Part shown: positions 49,543-56,691 of the stretch, in pieces
Position numbering within the stretch: the first letter of the stretch is position 1
Layout of the letters: each line of letters opens with the position of its first letter
NCBI GenBank assembly: GCA_947085525.1
Contig: CAMTWU010000004.1
Span: 1 to 64,000 of the forward strand
Direction: 5' to 3'
From: JACPYF01 sp947085525
GTDB taxonomy: Bacteria; Patescibacteriota; Saccharimonadia; Saccharimonadales; Saccharimonadaceae
Length of the DNA: 64,000 nucleotides
Notes under the pieces: model-generated
Database searches by the model: none
What the model was told of the DNA's origin: nothing
What the model saw: only the letters and a program-made list of their open reading frames with translations
Made by a program: the position numbers and the translations under genes

Positions 49543-49728
49543 ATGGCCGGCAGTAATGTATGTCGTACCTCAGGACTCAAGAAGAAGGACTGTTGGTGCT
49601 TTAACTGCACCACAAAACGCAACAACGCTCTACTGAGAGGAGGTGGCAACAGAGCACCCCGCAAATCAACAAATCCTCACGGAGACGGTCAAAAAGGCAA
49701 AAGGGGTGACGGCAGAAGGCGGTCTTGA
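49543..49728 (+). CDS. GC-rich 61-residue basic protein with Cys cluster
   Basis: A 61-residue basic protein with a perfect Shine-Dalgarno (AAGGAGG) upstream of the ATG. MAGSNVCRTSGLKKKDCWCFNC shows four Cys in the first 22 residues (C7, C17, C19, C22), a possible zinc knuckle, then an Arg/Gly/Lys-rich tail (RGGGNRAPRKSTNPHGDGQK). Nucleic-acid binding is plausible. Complete promoter and terminator make it a stand-alone unit, GC-richer than its surroundings. No family recognised. Confidence 0.7.
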   Translation: MAGSNVCRTSGLKKKDCWCFNCTTKRNNALLRGGGNRAPRKSTNPHGDGQKGKRGDGRRRS

Positions 49729-49740
49729 CGCCGTTAGACC

Positions 49741-49771
49741 TGAGTCAAGTCTCAAAACTGACTCATTTTTT
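49741..49771 (+). terminator. Terminator of the small basic gene
   Basis: TGAGTCA (49741-49747) pairs with TGACTCA (49759-49765), followed by a T-run. It is immediately upstream of the promoter of the next gene. Confidence 0.75.
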
Positions 49772-49792
49772 ATAATGTTCTATACTAGAGAT

Positions 49793-50743
49793 ATGATTAT
49801 TAAACTCATAAAACACCACCCATCAATTGAACTAGGTCATCTATATGAACACCTGTTTTGTATGAAAATAAAATCACACATGTATAAAAACGGTTTATTT
49901 AAATATATTGATTTTAGCCTCAGAGGACTAACCTTTGAAGAAAGTGGCTTAATAGATATAGAACTCGTTTTATATACGAAAGAAGCAAAAGAAGAATTAC
50001 AGAAAATATTAGAATTCTCTATAGATATAGACGATAAATCAGTTGGTATTGCTCTACTACAGCTTTTGGCGGAAGAGGAATTACCTGTTTATATAGAAGA
50101 TTCAAAGAAAGTTATTGATGAGTTAAAACTTTTGGATTCTCAACCATGGCAACAAATAGACGAATTTGAAATATTCGATTCCAGTGAATTCGAAACTCAC
50201 CCTGGGCCATTGTATATAACAGACCAGCATCAGCCCAAAGCCACAATAATAACAAGCTCTTTACGTTTGAACAACGAATTCACCAAAGAACATCGAAAAT
50301 TATTACCCCTTTTCCGAAAGATAGCGACACTAATCACAGAGACAGCGCAAGATAGATTGTCGATAAAATTCGGAACCTATTATGAAAAAAAATATTTCAA
50401 AAATGGCTCCCTCGGAGCAGAATCTTTAATTCACCATACGAATAAATCTGTTCAATTAGAGAACTTTACTAAGGAATATGTCGAAACAATTAGATATATT
50501 ACTGATCATCAAGTATTTGATAAGTTAGTGTCATGGCTGCAAAATATATCCTATAAAGAGTCTTCTTGTGAAGCTCCGGAAACCAGAGACTCCTATAAAG
50601 AAACAGGAATATATATTGGCTCAAAAGGCTGGAACAAGCTGAGCACAAAGGATAATTTGAACTTATTGTTGTCTAATACTAACCTTGAAATTGAGTTTAA
50701 CAATAAGAAGATTATCAAAAAACTAAAGGATATCTCAACTTAA
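49793..50743 (+). CDS. Protein with M16-type HxxEH motif
   Basis: 316 residues from ATG 49793, chosen because TATACT (49781-49786) lies six bases upstream; a longer frame through the terminator is rejected. GHLYEH (H16, E19, H20) is the inverted zinc motif HxxEH of M16 (insulysin/pitrilysin) peptidases, and E95/E96 lie 74-75 residues later, the spacing of the third ligand in that family. The total length matches roughly one and a half M16 halves. The rest shows no close similarity visible by eye. It might be a stand-alone zinc peptidase. Leaderless. Confidence 0.7.
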   Translation: MIIKLIKHHPSIELGHLYEHLFCMKIKSHMYKNGLFKYIDFSLRGLTFEESGLIDIELVLYTKEAKEELQKILEFSIDIDDKSVGIALLQLLAEEELPVYIEDSKKVIDELKLLDSQPWQQIDEFEIFDSSEFETHPGPLYITDQHQPKATIITSSLRLNNEFTKEHRKLLPLFRKIATLITETAQDRLSIKFGTYYEKKYFKNGSLGAESLIHHTNKSVQLENFTKEYVETIRYITDHQVFDKLVSWLQNISYKESSCEAPETRDSYKETGIYIGSKGWNKLSTKDNLNLLLSNTNLEIEFNNKKIIKKLKDIST

Positions 50744-50754
50744 TAGTTTGTAGT

Positions 50755-51021
50755 TTATTTGCGAAGGCCGAGGGTAGCTACAAGCTTACGGTAACCTTCG
50801 AAATCTTTTCGTTCGACGTATTTTAGTAGACGTTTGCGTTGGCCAACCATTTGGATCAAACCACGGCGAGCCATGTTGTCTTTTTTATTAGTCTGCAAGT
50901 GCTCGGTTATTTCTTTTATTCGAGCAGTCAGAATCGCAACTTGTGCGTTTGGCGAACCTACGTCTTCCTTGTGGGTCTGTGTAGATTTAATTGCTGTAGA
51001 TTTGTTGTCTTTAGTAATCAT
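50755..51021 (-). CDS. rpsO: 30S ribosomal protein S15
   Basis: 88 residues with S15 motifs HKEDVGSPNAQVAILTARI, HLQTNKKDNMARRGLIQMVGQRKRLLKYV and YRKLVATLGLRK. It is downstream of truB, a common order. It has its own promoter in the 41-bp gap: TTGCGA, 17 bp, TATAGT, nine bases before the ATG, without Shine-Dalgarno. Confidence 0.97.
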   Translation of the reverse strand: MITKDNKSTAIKSTQTHKEDVGSPNAQVAILTARIKEITEHLQTNKKDNMARRGLIQMVGQRKRLLKYVERKDFEGYRKLVATLGLRK

Positions 51022-51030
51022 TAGGGTATG

Positions 51031-51059
51031 ACTATAGCAGAACTGAGCTGGCTTCGCAA
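51031..51059 (-). promoter_or_regulatory. rpsO promoter in the truB-rpsO gap
   Basis: Minus-strand TTGCGA (51059-51054), 17-bp spacer and TATAGT (51036-51031, as TGCTATAGT). The start codon follows nine bases on. Confidence 0.65.
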
Positions 51060-51062
51060 GTG

Positions 51063-51719
51063 TTAGGTTAACTCAAAACTGCTTGAATCGGCATTTTTAA
51101 TTGAATATTCACCTATAACTGTCCGTCGGAGCTCACTACAATATGCGCCTGTGCCCAGTTTTTCACCAATGTCTTGGGCTAATGTACGAATATACGTACC
51201 GCTAGAAACGTGCGTTTTGATCTGTAAATATGGATACTGATAATTAGTTATTTCTAAGCTATGAATAGTGACCTGTCGTTCTGGAATATCCACCACTTTA
51301 CCTTGGCGAGCGAGCTTGTATGCACGCTGTCCGTTGATTTTAATTGCACTAAAAGCTGGTGGAATTTGGGTTATAGTGCCACGAAATTGTTCAATTACTG
51401 ACTCGATTTCAGCCTGAGTAACTTTTTTATCCGAAACCTCGACGATCTCGCCTTCTGGGTCGCCGGTTGTGCTAGTCTGCCCCAGTACAATTGTCGCCTC
51501 ATACGTTTTATCTAGCTTTGAATACGTATCAGCATTCTTGCACTCTTTGCCAATAACCAAGATCATCACTCCTGTTGCGAATGGATCGAGCGTACCCGTA
51601 TGGCCTACTTTCATTTTGTGGCCAAAGTGTTGCGTCAGCTGTCGGCGGACTCGAGCTACGACGCCAAAACTGCTCATTCCTGCAGGTTTGTCGACTAAAA
51701 TTATTCCATCTTCTATCAT
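51063..51719 (-). CDS. truB: tRNA pseudouridine(55) synthase
   Basis: 218 residues with the TruB catalytic core KVGHTGTLDPFATGVMILVIG (catalytic Asp in TLDPFA), KTYEATIVLGQTSTTGDPEG and SGTYIRTLAQDIG. The C-terminal PUA domain found in longer TruB proteins is missing or reduced to a few residues, as in some short bacterial forms. It makes pseudouridine 55 in the T-loop. Confidence 0.95.
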   Translation of the reverse strand: MIEDGIILVDKPAGMSSFGVVARVRRQLTQHFGHKMKVGHTGTLDPFATGVMILVIGKECKNADTYSKLDKTYEATIVLGQTSTTGDPEGEIVEVSDKKVTQAEIESVIEQFRGTITQIPPAFSAIKINGQRAYKLARQGKVVDIPERQVTIHSLEITNYQYPYLQIKTHVSSGTYIRTLAQDIGEKLGTGAYCSELRRTVIGEYSIKNADSSSFELT

Positions 51720-51745
51720 ATTTAAATATTGTACCTTTTTAACGC

Positions 51746-52169
51746 ATTCCTTTCATACTTTTTAAAAAGTATGACAAACGTCTCTTTCATTTTTTGGATC
51801 AGCAAAAAACGAAACAAAAAACTGACCAGACTCCTAAAAAACATGGTGTAAAAATTCAATAATATTTTTGGTAATCTGCGGAACTCTCTACGTTCAGACA
51901 TCCTCGCTTAGCCATAAAATATTATTGAATTTTTACTCAGTTTTTTTTAGAGGCCTGGGATTAGCTGCATTGCGTTATCTTGCAAGCGGTTTGCGATTGA
52001 ATGAGTGTACAACTTAACCGATAAAGCTAATTATTCAGATCCTGACTATCTGAGAATGTTTGAACGTAGAGAGTTTCGCAAGATATCAAGAACTGAATAA
52101 TTAGTTTTCATCGCGATAAGTTGTCAGCTCAAAAGTTTTGCCACACTTTTTAAAAAGTATGAAAGGAAT
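51746..52169. repeat. 424-bp noncoding element with nested inverted repeats
   Basis: 28-base terminal arms at 51746-51773 and 52142-52169 match inversely with one mismatch. Each contains CATACTTTTTAAAAAGTATG or a one-base variant of it, itself a palindrome. Inside are two hairpins: 21-bp arms at 51848-51869/51916-51936 and 12-bp arms CTAATTATTCAG (52027-52038) / CTGAATAATTAG (52093-52104). The hairpin loops carry a related motif in opposite orientation: GGAACTCTCTACGTTCAGAC and, inverted, GTTTGAACGTAGAGAGTTTC. No ORF is credible. It fills most of the 554-bp gap upstream of truB. It resembles a MITE or a large structured element. Confidence 0.72.
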
Positions 52170-52204
52170 ATTTATTAAAATAAAAAATGTAAGAGAAATA
52201 ACAG

Positions 52205-52234
52205 TTGACGATTTGAAAACGTTCATGCTAAAGT
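52205..52234 (+). promoter_or_regulatory. Promoter of the DHH-like gene
   Basis: TTGACG (52205-52210), 18-bp spacer, TAAAGT (52229-52234, preceded by TGC). A leader of about 33 bases without clear Shine-Dalgarno follows. Confidence 0.55.
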
Positions 52235-52273
52235 CTAAGGTGAAACATTGTAAAAAAATAAAAACTACAAAAC

Positions 52274-53896
52274 ATGGAAAAAGAAGATAACTCACCTGGC
52301 GCCAAACAACAGATTTCCGAACGCATAAAGGAAGTCTCTAATATCTTGGTCACCGTCAGTAAAAATCCTACTGTTGATGAACTGTCAGCTGCATTAGGTT
52401 TGACATTGATGCTCAACAAGATGGACAAGCATGCAACCGCCGTGTTCTCTGGTAGTATCCCGCCTGCAATAGAGTTTTTGGAACCAGATAAAACCTTGGA
52501 AAATAATGTTGATTCGCTGCGAGATTTCATCATTGCGATTGATAAAGAAAAAGCTGATCGTTTGCGCTACAAAGTCGAAGGTGACTTGGTTCGGATCTTT
52601 ATCACCCCATATAGAACCAACATTTCACAAGAAGATTTAGAATTTACACATGGTGACTTTAATGTTGAGCTAGTAATAGCACTTGGCGTTGAAAACCAGG
52701 ATGTGCTGGACGAAGCTATCGCTGCTCATGGCAAAATACTACACGATGCCACAGTTGTCACTATAAATGCACAAAACAAAACTAGTACTCTGGGTTCAAT
52801 CGACTGGCGTGATGAAAATGCCAGCAGTTTGTGTGAAATGCTGGTAGCAATCGGCGAATCGCTAAAAAGTGGTTTGTTAGACGAGCAAATTGCCACTGCC
52901 CTATTGACAGGTGTCGTTGCAGCTACAGATCGATTCAGCAACAGCCAAACCAGCAGTAAAGCAATGACAATTGCCGCACAACTGATGGCAGCTGGTGCAA
53001 ACCAACAATTAATCGCTAGCAAACTAGAGAGCGCTTCGGAAATATCTGTCAGCGGCACGACTCAGCCAGATGGTTCAGTCAAACTAGATGAAGGAAAATC
53101 TGGCAAAATACGTACAGATGACACTCCTCAAGGCGAAGCATTAGGTCAAATTCAAATCAACCACGGCGAGAAAACAGATGAGCAGCCCAGCCCTCAACTA
53201 CCCAAGGTTGAGACAAAAACTATCGAAGAACACGACAAGATTAATAAACAAAACGCTGGTGAAGAAGCATTAGACGCAGCACTAGAAAAACTAGGTGCAA
53301 CCAACGAGGATAAATCAACAGATTCTCTACACGCAGAGTTAGCGACGGCAAATCCTGAAAAGACTGAAAGACATATGGCCGCTATGCCAGTCATCGGCCA
53401 CAGTAAACCCGCAGGCTCATGGAGTGATCCTAATATGGACGAACCAAGCCTAGGCGGCGTGATAAATGCCACCGCACAGGATGTGTCTGACAAAAAGAAA
53501 CAAGAGGAAGAAGTTAGTCGCAACAAAACAATTTTGAGCCATAACGGTGCAGCTCCTTCTAAGGGTAAAACTGTGGAACGCACAAATACGCCTGCAATTT
53601 CAGAACCTGAGTCACCGCCAACTGTCATGGATATACAGGTGACGAACAATGAACCAAAAGCAGGAACTCTGGCTGATATTGAAGCAGGCGTAGGTGCCCA
53701 TCAGGCAGGTAGTGCAAGCTTACCGCCTGTTCCTCCTCCACCATTGCCTGACTTCTCTAGTCTACCTCCTTTGCCACCAACAGTTCCAACACCTTTGGAA
53801 AGTCCGCATACACCAGTACCAACGACTATCCCACCGCCGCAAACTGCGCCTAGTGTGCCCACTGCACCCGACCAATTCAAGATTCCTGGACAGTAA
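52274..53896 (+). CDS. Degenerate DHH-superfamily protein with proline-rich tail
   Basis: 540 residues. Residues 1-265 follow the NrnA/DHH plan: NPTVDELSAALGLTLMLNKM (normally DGDAxGSxxAL), VVTINAQNKTSTLG (normally VxxIDHHxxN) and LLTGVVAATDRFSN (normally LLTGIxTDTxxF). The DHH triad and most metal ligands are gone, so it is probably not a phosphoesterase. The rest is low-complexity: acidic/Gln/Asn linker, then a proline-rich tail (SLPPVPPPPLPDFSSLPPLPPT). It could be a nucleotide-sensing or scaffolding protein. No signal peptide, so cytosolic. The polyproline tail should need EF-P. Confidence 0.78.
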   Translation: MEKEDNSPGAKQQISERIKEVSNILVTVSKNPTVDELSAALGLTLMLNKMDKHATAVFSGSIPPAIEFLEPDKTLENNVDSLRDFIIAIDKEKADRLRYKVEGDLVRIFITPYRTNISQEDLEFTHGDFNVELVIALGVENQDVLDEAIAAHGKILHDATVVTINAQNKTSTLGSIDWRDENASSLCEMLVAIGESLKSGLLDEQIATALLTGVVAATDRFSNSQTSSKAMTIAAQLMAAGANQQLIASKLESASEISVSGTTQPDGSVKLDEGKSGKIRTDDTPQGEALGQIQINHGEKTDEQPSPQLPKVETKTIEEHDKINKQNAGEEALDAALEKLGATNEDKSTDSLHAELATANPEKTERHMAAMPVIGHSKPAGSWSDPNMDEPSLGGVINATAQDVSDKKKQEEEVSRNKTILSHNGAAPSKGKTVERTNTPAISEPESPPTVMDIQVTNNEPKAGTLADIEAGVGAHQAGSASLPPVPPPPLPDFSSLPPLPPTVPTPLESPHTPVPTTIPPPQTAPSVPTAPDQFKIPGQ

Positions 53897-53899
53897 TAC

Positions 53900-53928
53900 T
53901 TTACAAAACACCTCTCAGGCGCTATAGT
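53900..53928 (+). promoter_or_regulatory. rpsT promoter
   Basis: TTTACA (53900-53905), 17-bp spacer, TATAGT (53923-53928). A leader of about 50 bases carries the Shine-Dalgarno AAGGAG. Confidence 0.7.
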
Positions 53929-53985
53929 AGACTCTTGAAACTTTTAAAAAAACTCTATAAACCACCAAGGAGCTAATAGAACAAC

Positions 53986-54354
53986 ATGCCAATCATCAAA
54001 TCTGCTATCAAACGTATGAAAACTAGCGCAAAGCGACGTGCTCGTAATGTCATACTCAAAAACGACATTAAAACTGCCGTCAAAGCCTTTCGTGCAAAGC
54101 CTAGCGCAACAACACTATCCGCAGCACACAGCGAATACGACAAAGCCGTAAAGAAAAACTTGCTAAAGATTAACACTGCTAGTCGCCGCAAAGCACAACT
54201 AGCAAAAGAAGCGAAAGCTGCTGGCGTCAAACTAGCAACTGGCACTAAAAAAGCTGCCTCGGCAGCGGCAAAGAAAGCCCCAGTCAAGAAAACTGTGGCG
54301 AAAAAGCCTGCTGTTAAGAAAGCACCAGCTAAAAAACCAGTTAAAAAAGTTTAG
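53986..54354 (+). CDS. rpsT: 30S ribosomal protein S20 with basic C-terminal tail
   Basis: 122 residues. The first 88 match S20 (MPIIKSAIKRMKTSAKRRARN, INTASRRKAQLAK). The extra 35 residues are an Ala/Lys/Pro repeat tail (KKAPVKKTVAKKPAVKKAPAK), like histone H1 or HU tails, so the protein is longer than the usual 85-90. Shine-Dalgarno AAGGAG is present. Such tails occur in other ribosomal proteins of small genomes and may add RNA or DNA binding. Confidence 0.93.
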   Translation: MPIIKSAIKRMKTSAKRRARNVILKNDIKTAVKAFRAKPSATTLSAAHSEYDKAVKKNLLKINTASRRKAQLAKEAKAAGVKLATGTKKAASAAAKKAPVKKTVAKKPAVKKAPAKKPVKKV

Positions 54355-54357
54355 TTC

Positions 54358-55281
54358 TTATCTGTTAGCTAATTTGACGAGCGCCTGCTCGATCAGTAGC
54401 CATGGCTCTGCGCCTGAACGTTTGATCTGATCGTCACATTCGGCGATTATCGCAGCAATCTTTTGCAAATCATTTTTACCAAGCTGCTGGGCAACACCAC
54501 TGAGTTTTTGTACTGGATACGGATGCACACCTAAGTCAGCTGCGACTTCGGCAGGTTTTTTGTCACTGACTGCCAGTGTGACTAGTTGGAAAATCTGAGA
54601 TGACAACAATCCAAAAAAGAAATATGGATCTTCACTGACGCTGAGTTCACGTACCAACTGGTGTATTTTGTCAGGTGAACGATGTAAACTCGCATCGATG
54701 AGCTCGAACACGCTGGAGTGAGTTGCTGGTTCAATTTGCTCGACGATAGATTGTTCGTTGATTTCACCGCTGCTTGCTAGTTTTTGCAGTGCAAAATGTA
54801 GTTTCCATTGATCAACGCCCGCCCTGGCAACAATTTTATCTGCTAAGCTTGGTGCCAATTCTACTTTTTGCTCTCTTGCCGCACCTAACAACCAGTTTTT
54901 GGCTTCTAGTTCGGTGATATTTTTAAATTCTTTGGTATCAGCATGTTTTTGCAACTGTTTGAATGTTTTGGTTCGCTTGTCTGGGCTAGATTCTACTAAA
55001 ACTAGTTGAGCATCGGTCTCAATATAATCGACAAGCTTCTCCCATACTTCTTTGTTTTGACTGGCGTCATATATCACCACTAGCCTACTAGACGAAAACA
55101 GACTCATACCGGACAATAGATCAGGCAAGTTGTCGGCAACTATATTGTCGCCGTCAATTTTCTCGATAGTGTTTTTGTCAGCGAATTCACTAGTTATGTT
55201 GCGCAAATACTTTTTGAGCTCAAAATCATTCTCGCCGTATAGCAAACTAATCACTTTTTCACCACCTGACATTTTGGGCAT
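54358..55281 (-). CDS. holA: DNA polymerase III delta subunit
   Basis: 307 residues: sliding-clamp loader subunit. VISLLYGENDFELKKYLRNI at the start, RLVVIYDASQ, LVLVESSPDKRTKTFKQLQ, and the C-terminal collar HPYPVQKLSGVAQQLG...WLLIEQALVKLA follow HolA. The first ATG is favoured by AGGAA seven bases upstream; an ATG three codons later is an alternative. Overlaps mutM by about 30 bp. Confidence 0.92.
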   Translation of the reverse strand: MPKMSGGEKVISLLYGENDFELKKYLRNITSEFADKNTIEKIDGDNIVADNLPDLLSGMSLFSSSRLVVIYDASQNKEVWEKLVDYIETDAQLVLVESSPDKRTKTFKQLQKHADTKEFKNITELEAKNWLLGAAREQKVELAPSLADKIVARAGVDQWKLHFALQKLASSGEINEQSIVEQIEPATHSSVFELIDASLHRSPDKIHQLVRELSVSEDPYFFFGLLSSQIFQLVTLAVSDKKPAEVAADLGVHPYPVQKLSGVAQQLGKNDLQKIAAIIAECDDQIKRSGAEPWLLIEQALVKLANR

Positions 55282-56123
55282 ATGTGAGTTCCTCGCGAGG
55301 CAACACGTATTTTGAGGATTGTCGTACTACATCTCGGACACGGCAAGTTCTCACGGCGAAATACGCGTGCAAAATCTATATAACTGCCCTTTTTTCCTTC
55401 GGCATTTACATAATTTCTGTCGGTGCTGCCACCTTTTTCTATCGATAACTGTAAAACTGTCACAATCTGATTATAGAGCTTTGTTACGGATACAAGTGAA
55501 AGTTGATTTACTTTTGTCTCTGGATGTATTTTCGCCCCCCACAGAGCCTCGTCTGCATAAATATTACCAATACCCGCTAGAACTGTCTGGTCGAGCAGTA
55601 CCGCCTTGATAGAACTATTCTTGCGCCGCTGTAAGCGCTCGTATAGAACTTTGCCAGTAAATGCTGACTCTAGTGGTTCGGGTCCAACACGACGCATAAA
55701 ATCAATATTAGGAACCTCGATTGTCGGTAGTAGTCTCATCCAACCAAACTTTCGCTGGTCGTTAAAGAAAAGTTTTGATTTGTCATCAAATGTAATCTCG
55801 ACTCTGGTAGATTTGTCTGGTAGAGTACCGATTAGGCTATCGTTCGGATGCCCTGCACCAAAATTTTCATCGCCCCGGTAGACTAGTTGACCAGTCATCT
55901 TTAAATGTATGACCAAGCTGTATTTAGTATCTAGATCAATCATTAAAACTTTTGCCCGCCGCCGTACGTCTGTGATTGTAGAACCTATGAGAAATTGCGT
56001 TACGTCAGCCGAAGTATTCGGAAAACCTTTATCCCAATCATGGGTTTCATTGACGATTTTTTTATCAACAATTAAACGCTTCAGCCCAATTCGTACTGTC
56101 TCAACTTCTGGCAATTCCGGCAT
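55251..56123 (-). CDS. mutM: Formamidopyrimidine-DNA glycosylase
   Basis: 290 residues. The catalytic N-terminus MPELPEVETVR (P1-E2 after Met removal), the H2TH region LLDQTVLAGIGNIYADEALWGAKIHP, and the C-terminal zinc finger CPRCSTTILKIRVASRGTHICPKC are complete. It removes 8-oxoguanine and FaPy lesions. Fourth in a unit with polA, HAD and holA. Confidence 0.97.
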   Translation of the reverse strand: MPELPEVETVRIGLKRLIVDKKIVNETHDWDKGFPNTSADVTQFLIGSTITDVRRRAKVLMIDLDTKYSLVIHLKMTGQLVYRGDENFGAGHPNDSLIGTLPDKSTRVEITFDDKSKLFFNDQRKFGWMRLLPTIEVPNIDFMRRVGPEPLESAFTGKVLYERLQRRKNSSIKAVLLDQTVLAGIGNIYADEALWGAKIHPETKVNQLSLVSVTKLYNQIVTVLQLSIEKGGSTDRNYVNAEGKKGSYIDFARVFRRENLPCPRCSTTILKIRVASRGTHICPKCQVVKK

Positions 56124-56127
56124 ATAT

Positions 56128-56691
56128 TTATTCTAACAGCTTAGCAAGTTCTTTTTGTAGGTCGCGCAGATTTCCATAGACAATTCCTGACATGCCAGCT
56201 GCATCGGCACCTGCGATATTTTCGGGCAAATCATCGATCATTACGCACTGGTCAATATCCAAATCTAATCGTTCTGCGCATAGTTCAAAAATTTGAGGAT
56301 GTGGTTTTGTGACACCTTCATCTCCGCTCTGAATCACAACATCAAATACATCATGCAGTAAATAATCATCAAACATACTTTGCAACCAACCGCGACCAAT
56401 ATTACTAACCATGCCAATCTTGTAATGAGGTTTTAGCTCTTTTTCTATGTAGGTTATTAAAGGTGAATTGAGCGTATGTTCACTTTTTAAAATATCTTCG
56501 ATTTTCTGCGCACTACTACCAACAATATCTGCTGCTGCTCGACAATATTCATCCTTGTTCATGTACCCATAATCCAATTGCCTGGTTAAATTATCTAGCT
56601 CAGTAGCATGCTTTGGCCAACGCTCTTCTAATGCTCGATGCACACCGAGATACAACACGCCAAAACAATCGAAAATGATAGCTTTTATCAC
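56128..56691 (-). CDS. HAD-superfamily hydrolase, class IA
   Basis: 187 residues. HAD motif I IIFDCFGVL (DxF rather than the common DxD), motif II MVSNIG, motif III KPHPQIF and motif IV CVMIDDLPENIAGADAAGM. The second catalytic Asp of motif I is replaced by Phe, as in some HAD subgroups such as haloacid dehalogenase-like or nonphosphatase members, so substrate is uncertain. Its 3' end precedes mutM by 4 bp and its start overlaps polA by 4 bp. Confidence 0.9.
   Translation of the reverse strand: MIKAIIFDCFGVLYLGVHRALEERWPKHATELDNLTRQLDYGYMNKDEYCRAAADIVGSSAQKIEDILKSEHTLNSPLITYIEKELKPHYKIGMVSNIGRGWLQSMFDDYLLHDVFDVVIQSGDEGVTKPHPQIFELCAERLDLDIDQCVMIDDLPENIAGADAAGMSGIVYGNLRDLQKELAKLLE

Noticed and set aside
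49455..49664. Minus-strand ORF of 69 residues
   Set aside because: It is the mirror of the plus-strand small gene, which has promoter, Shine-Dalgarno and terminator.
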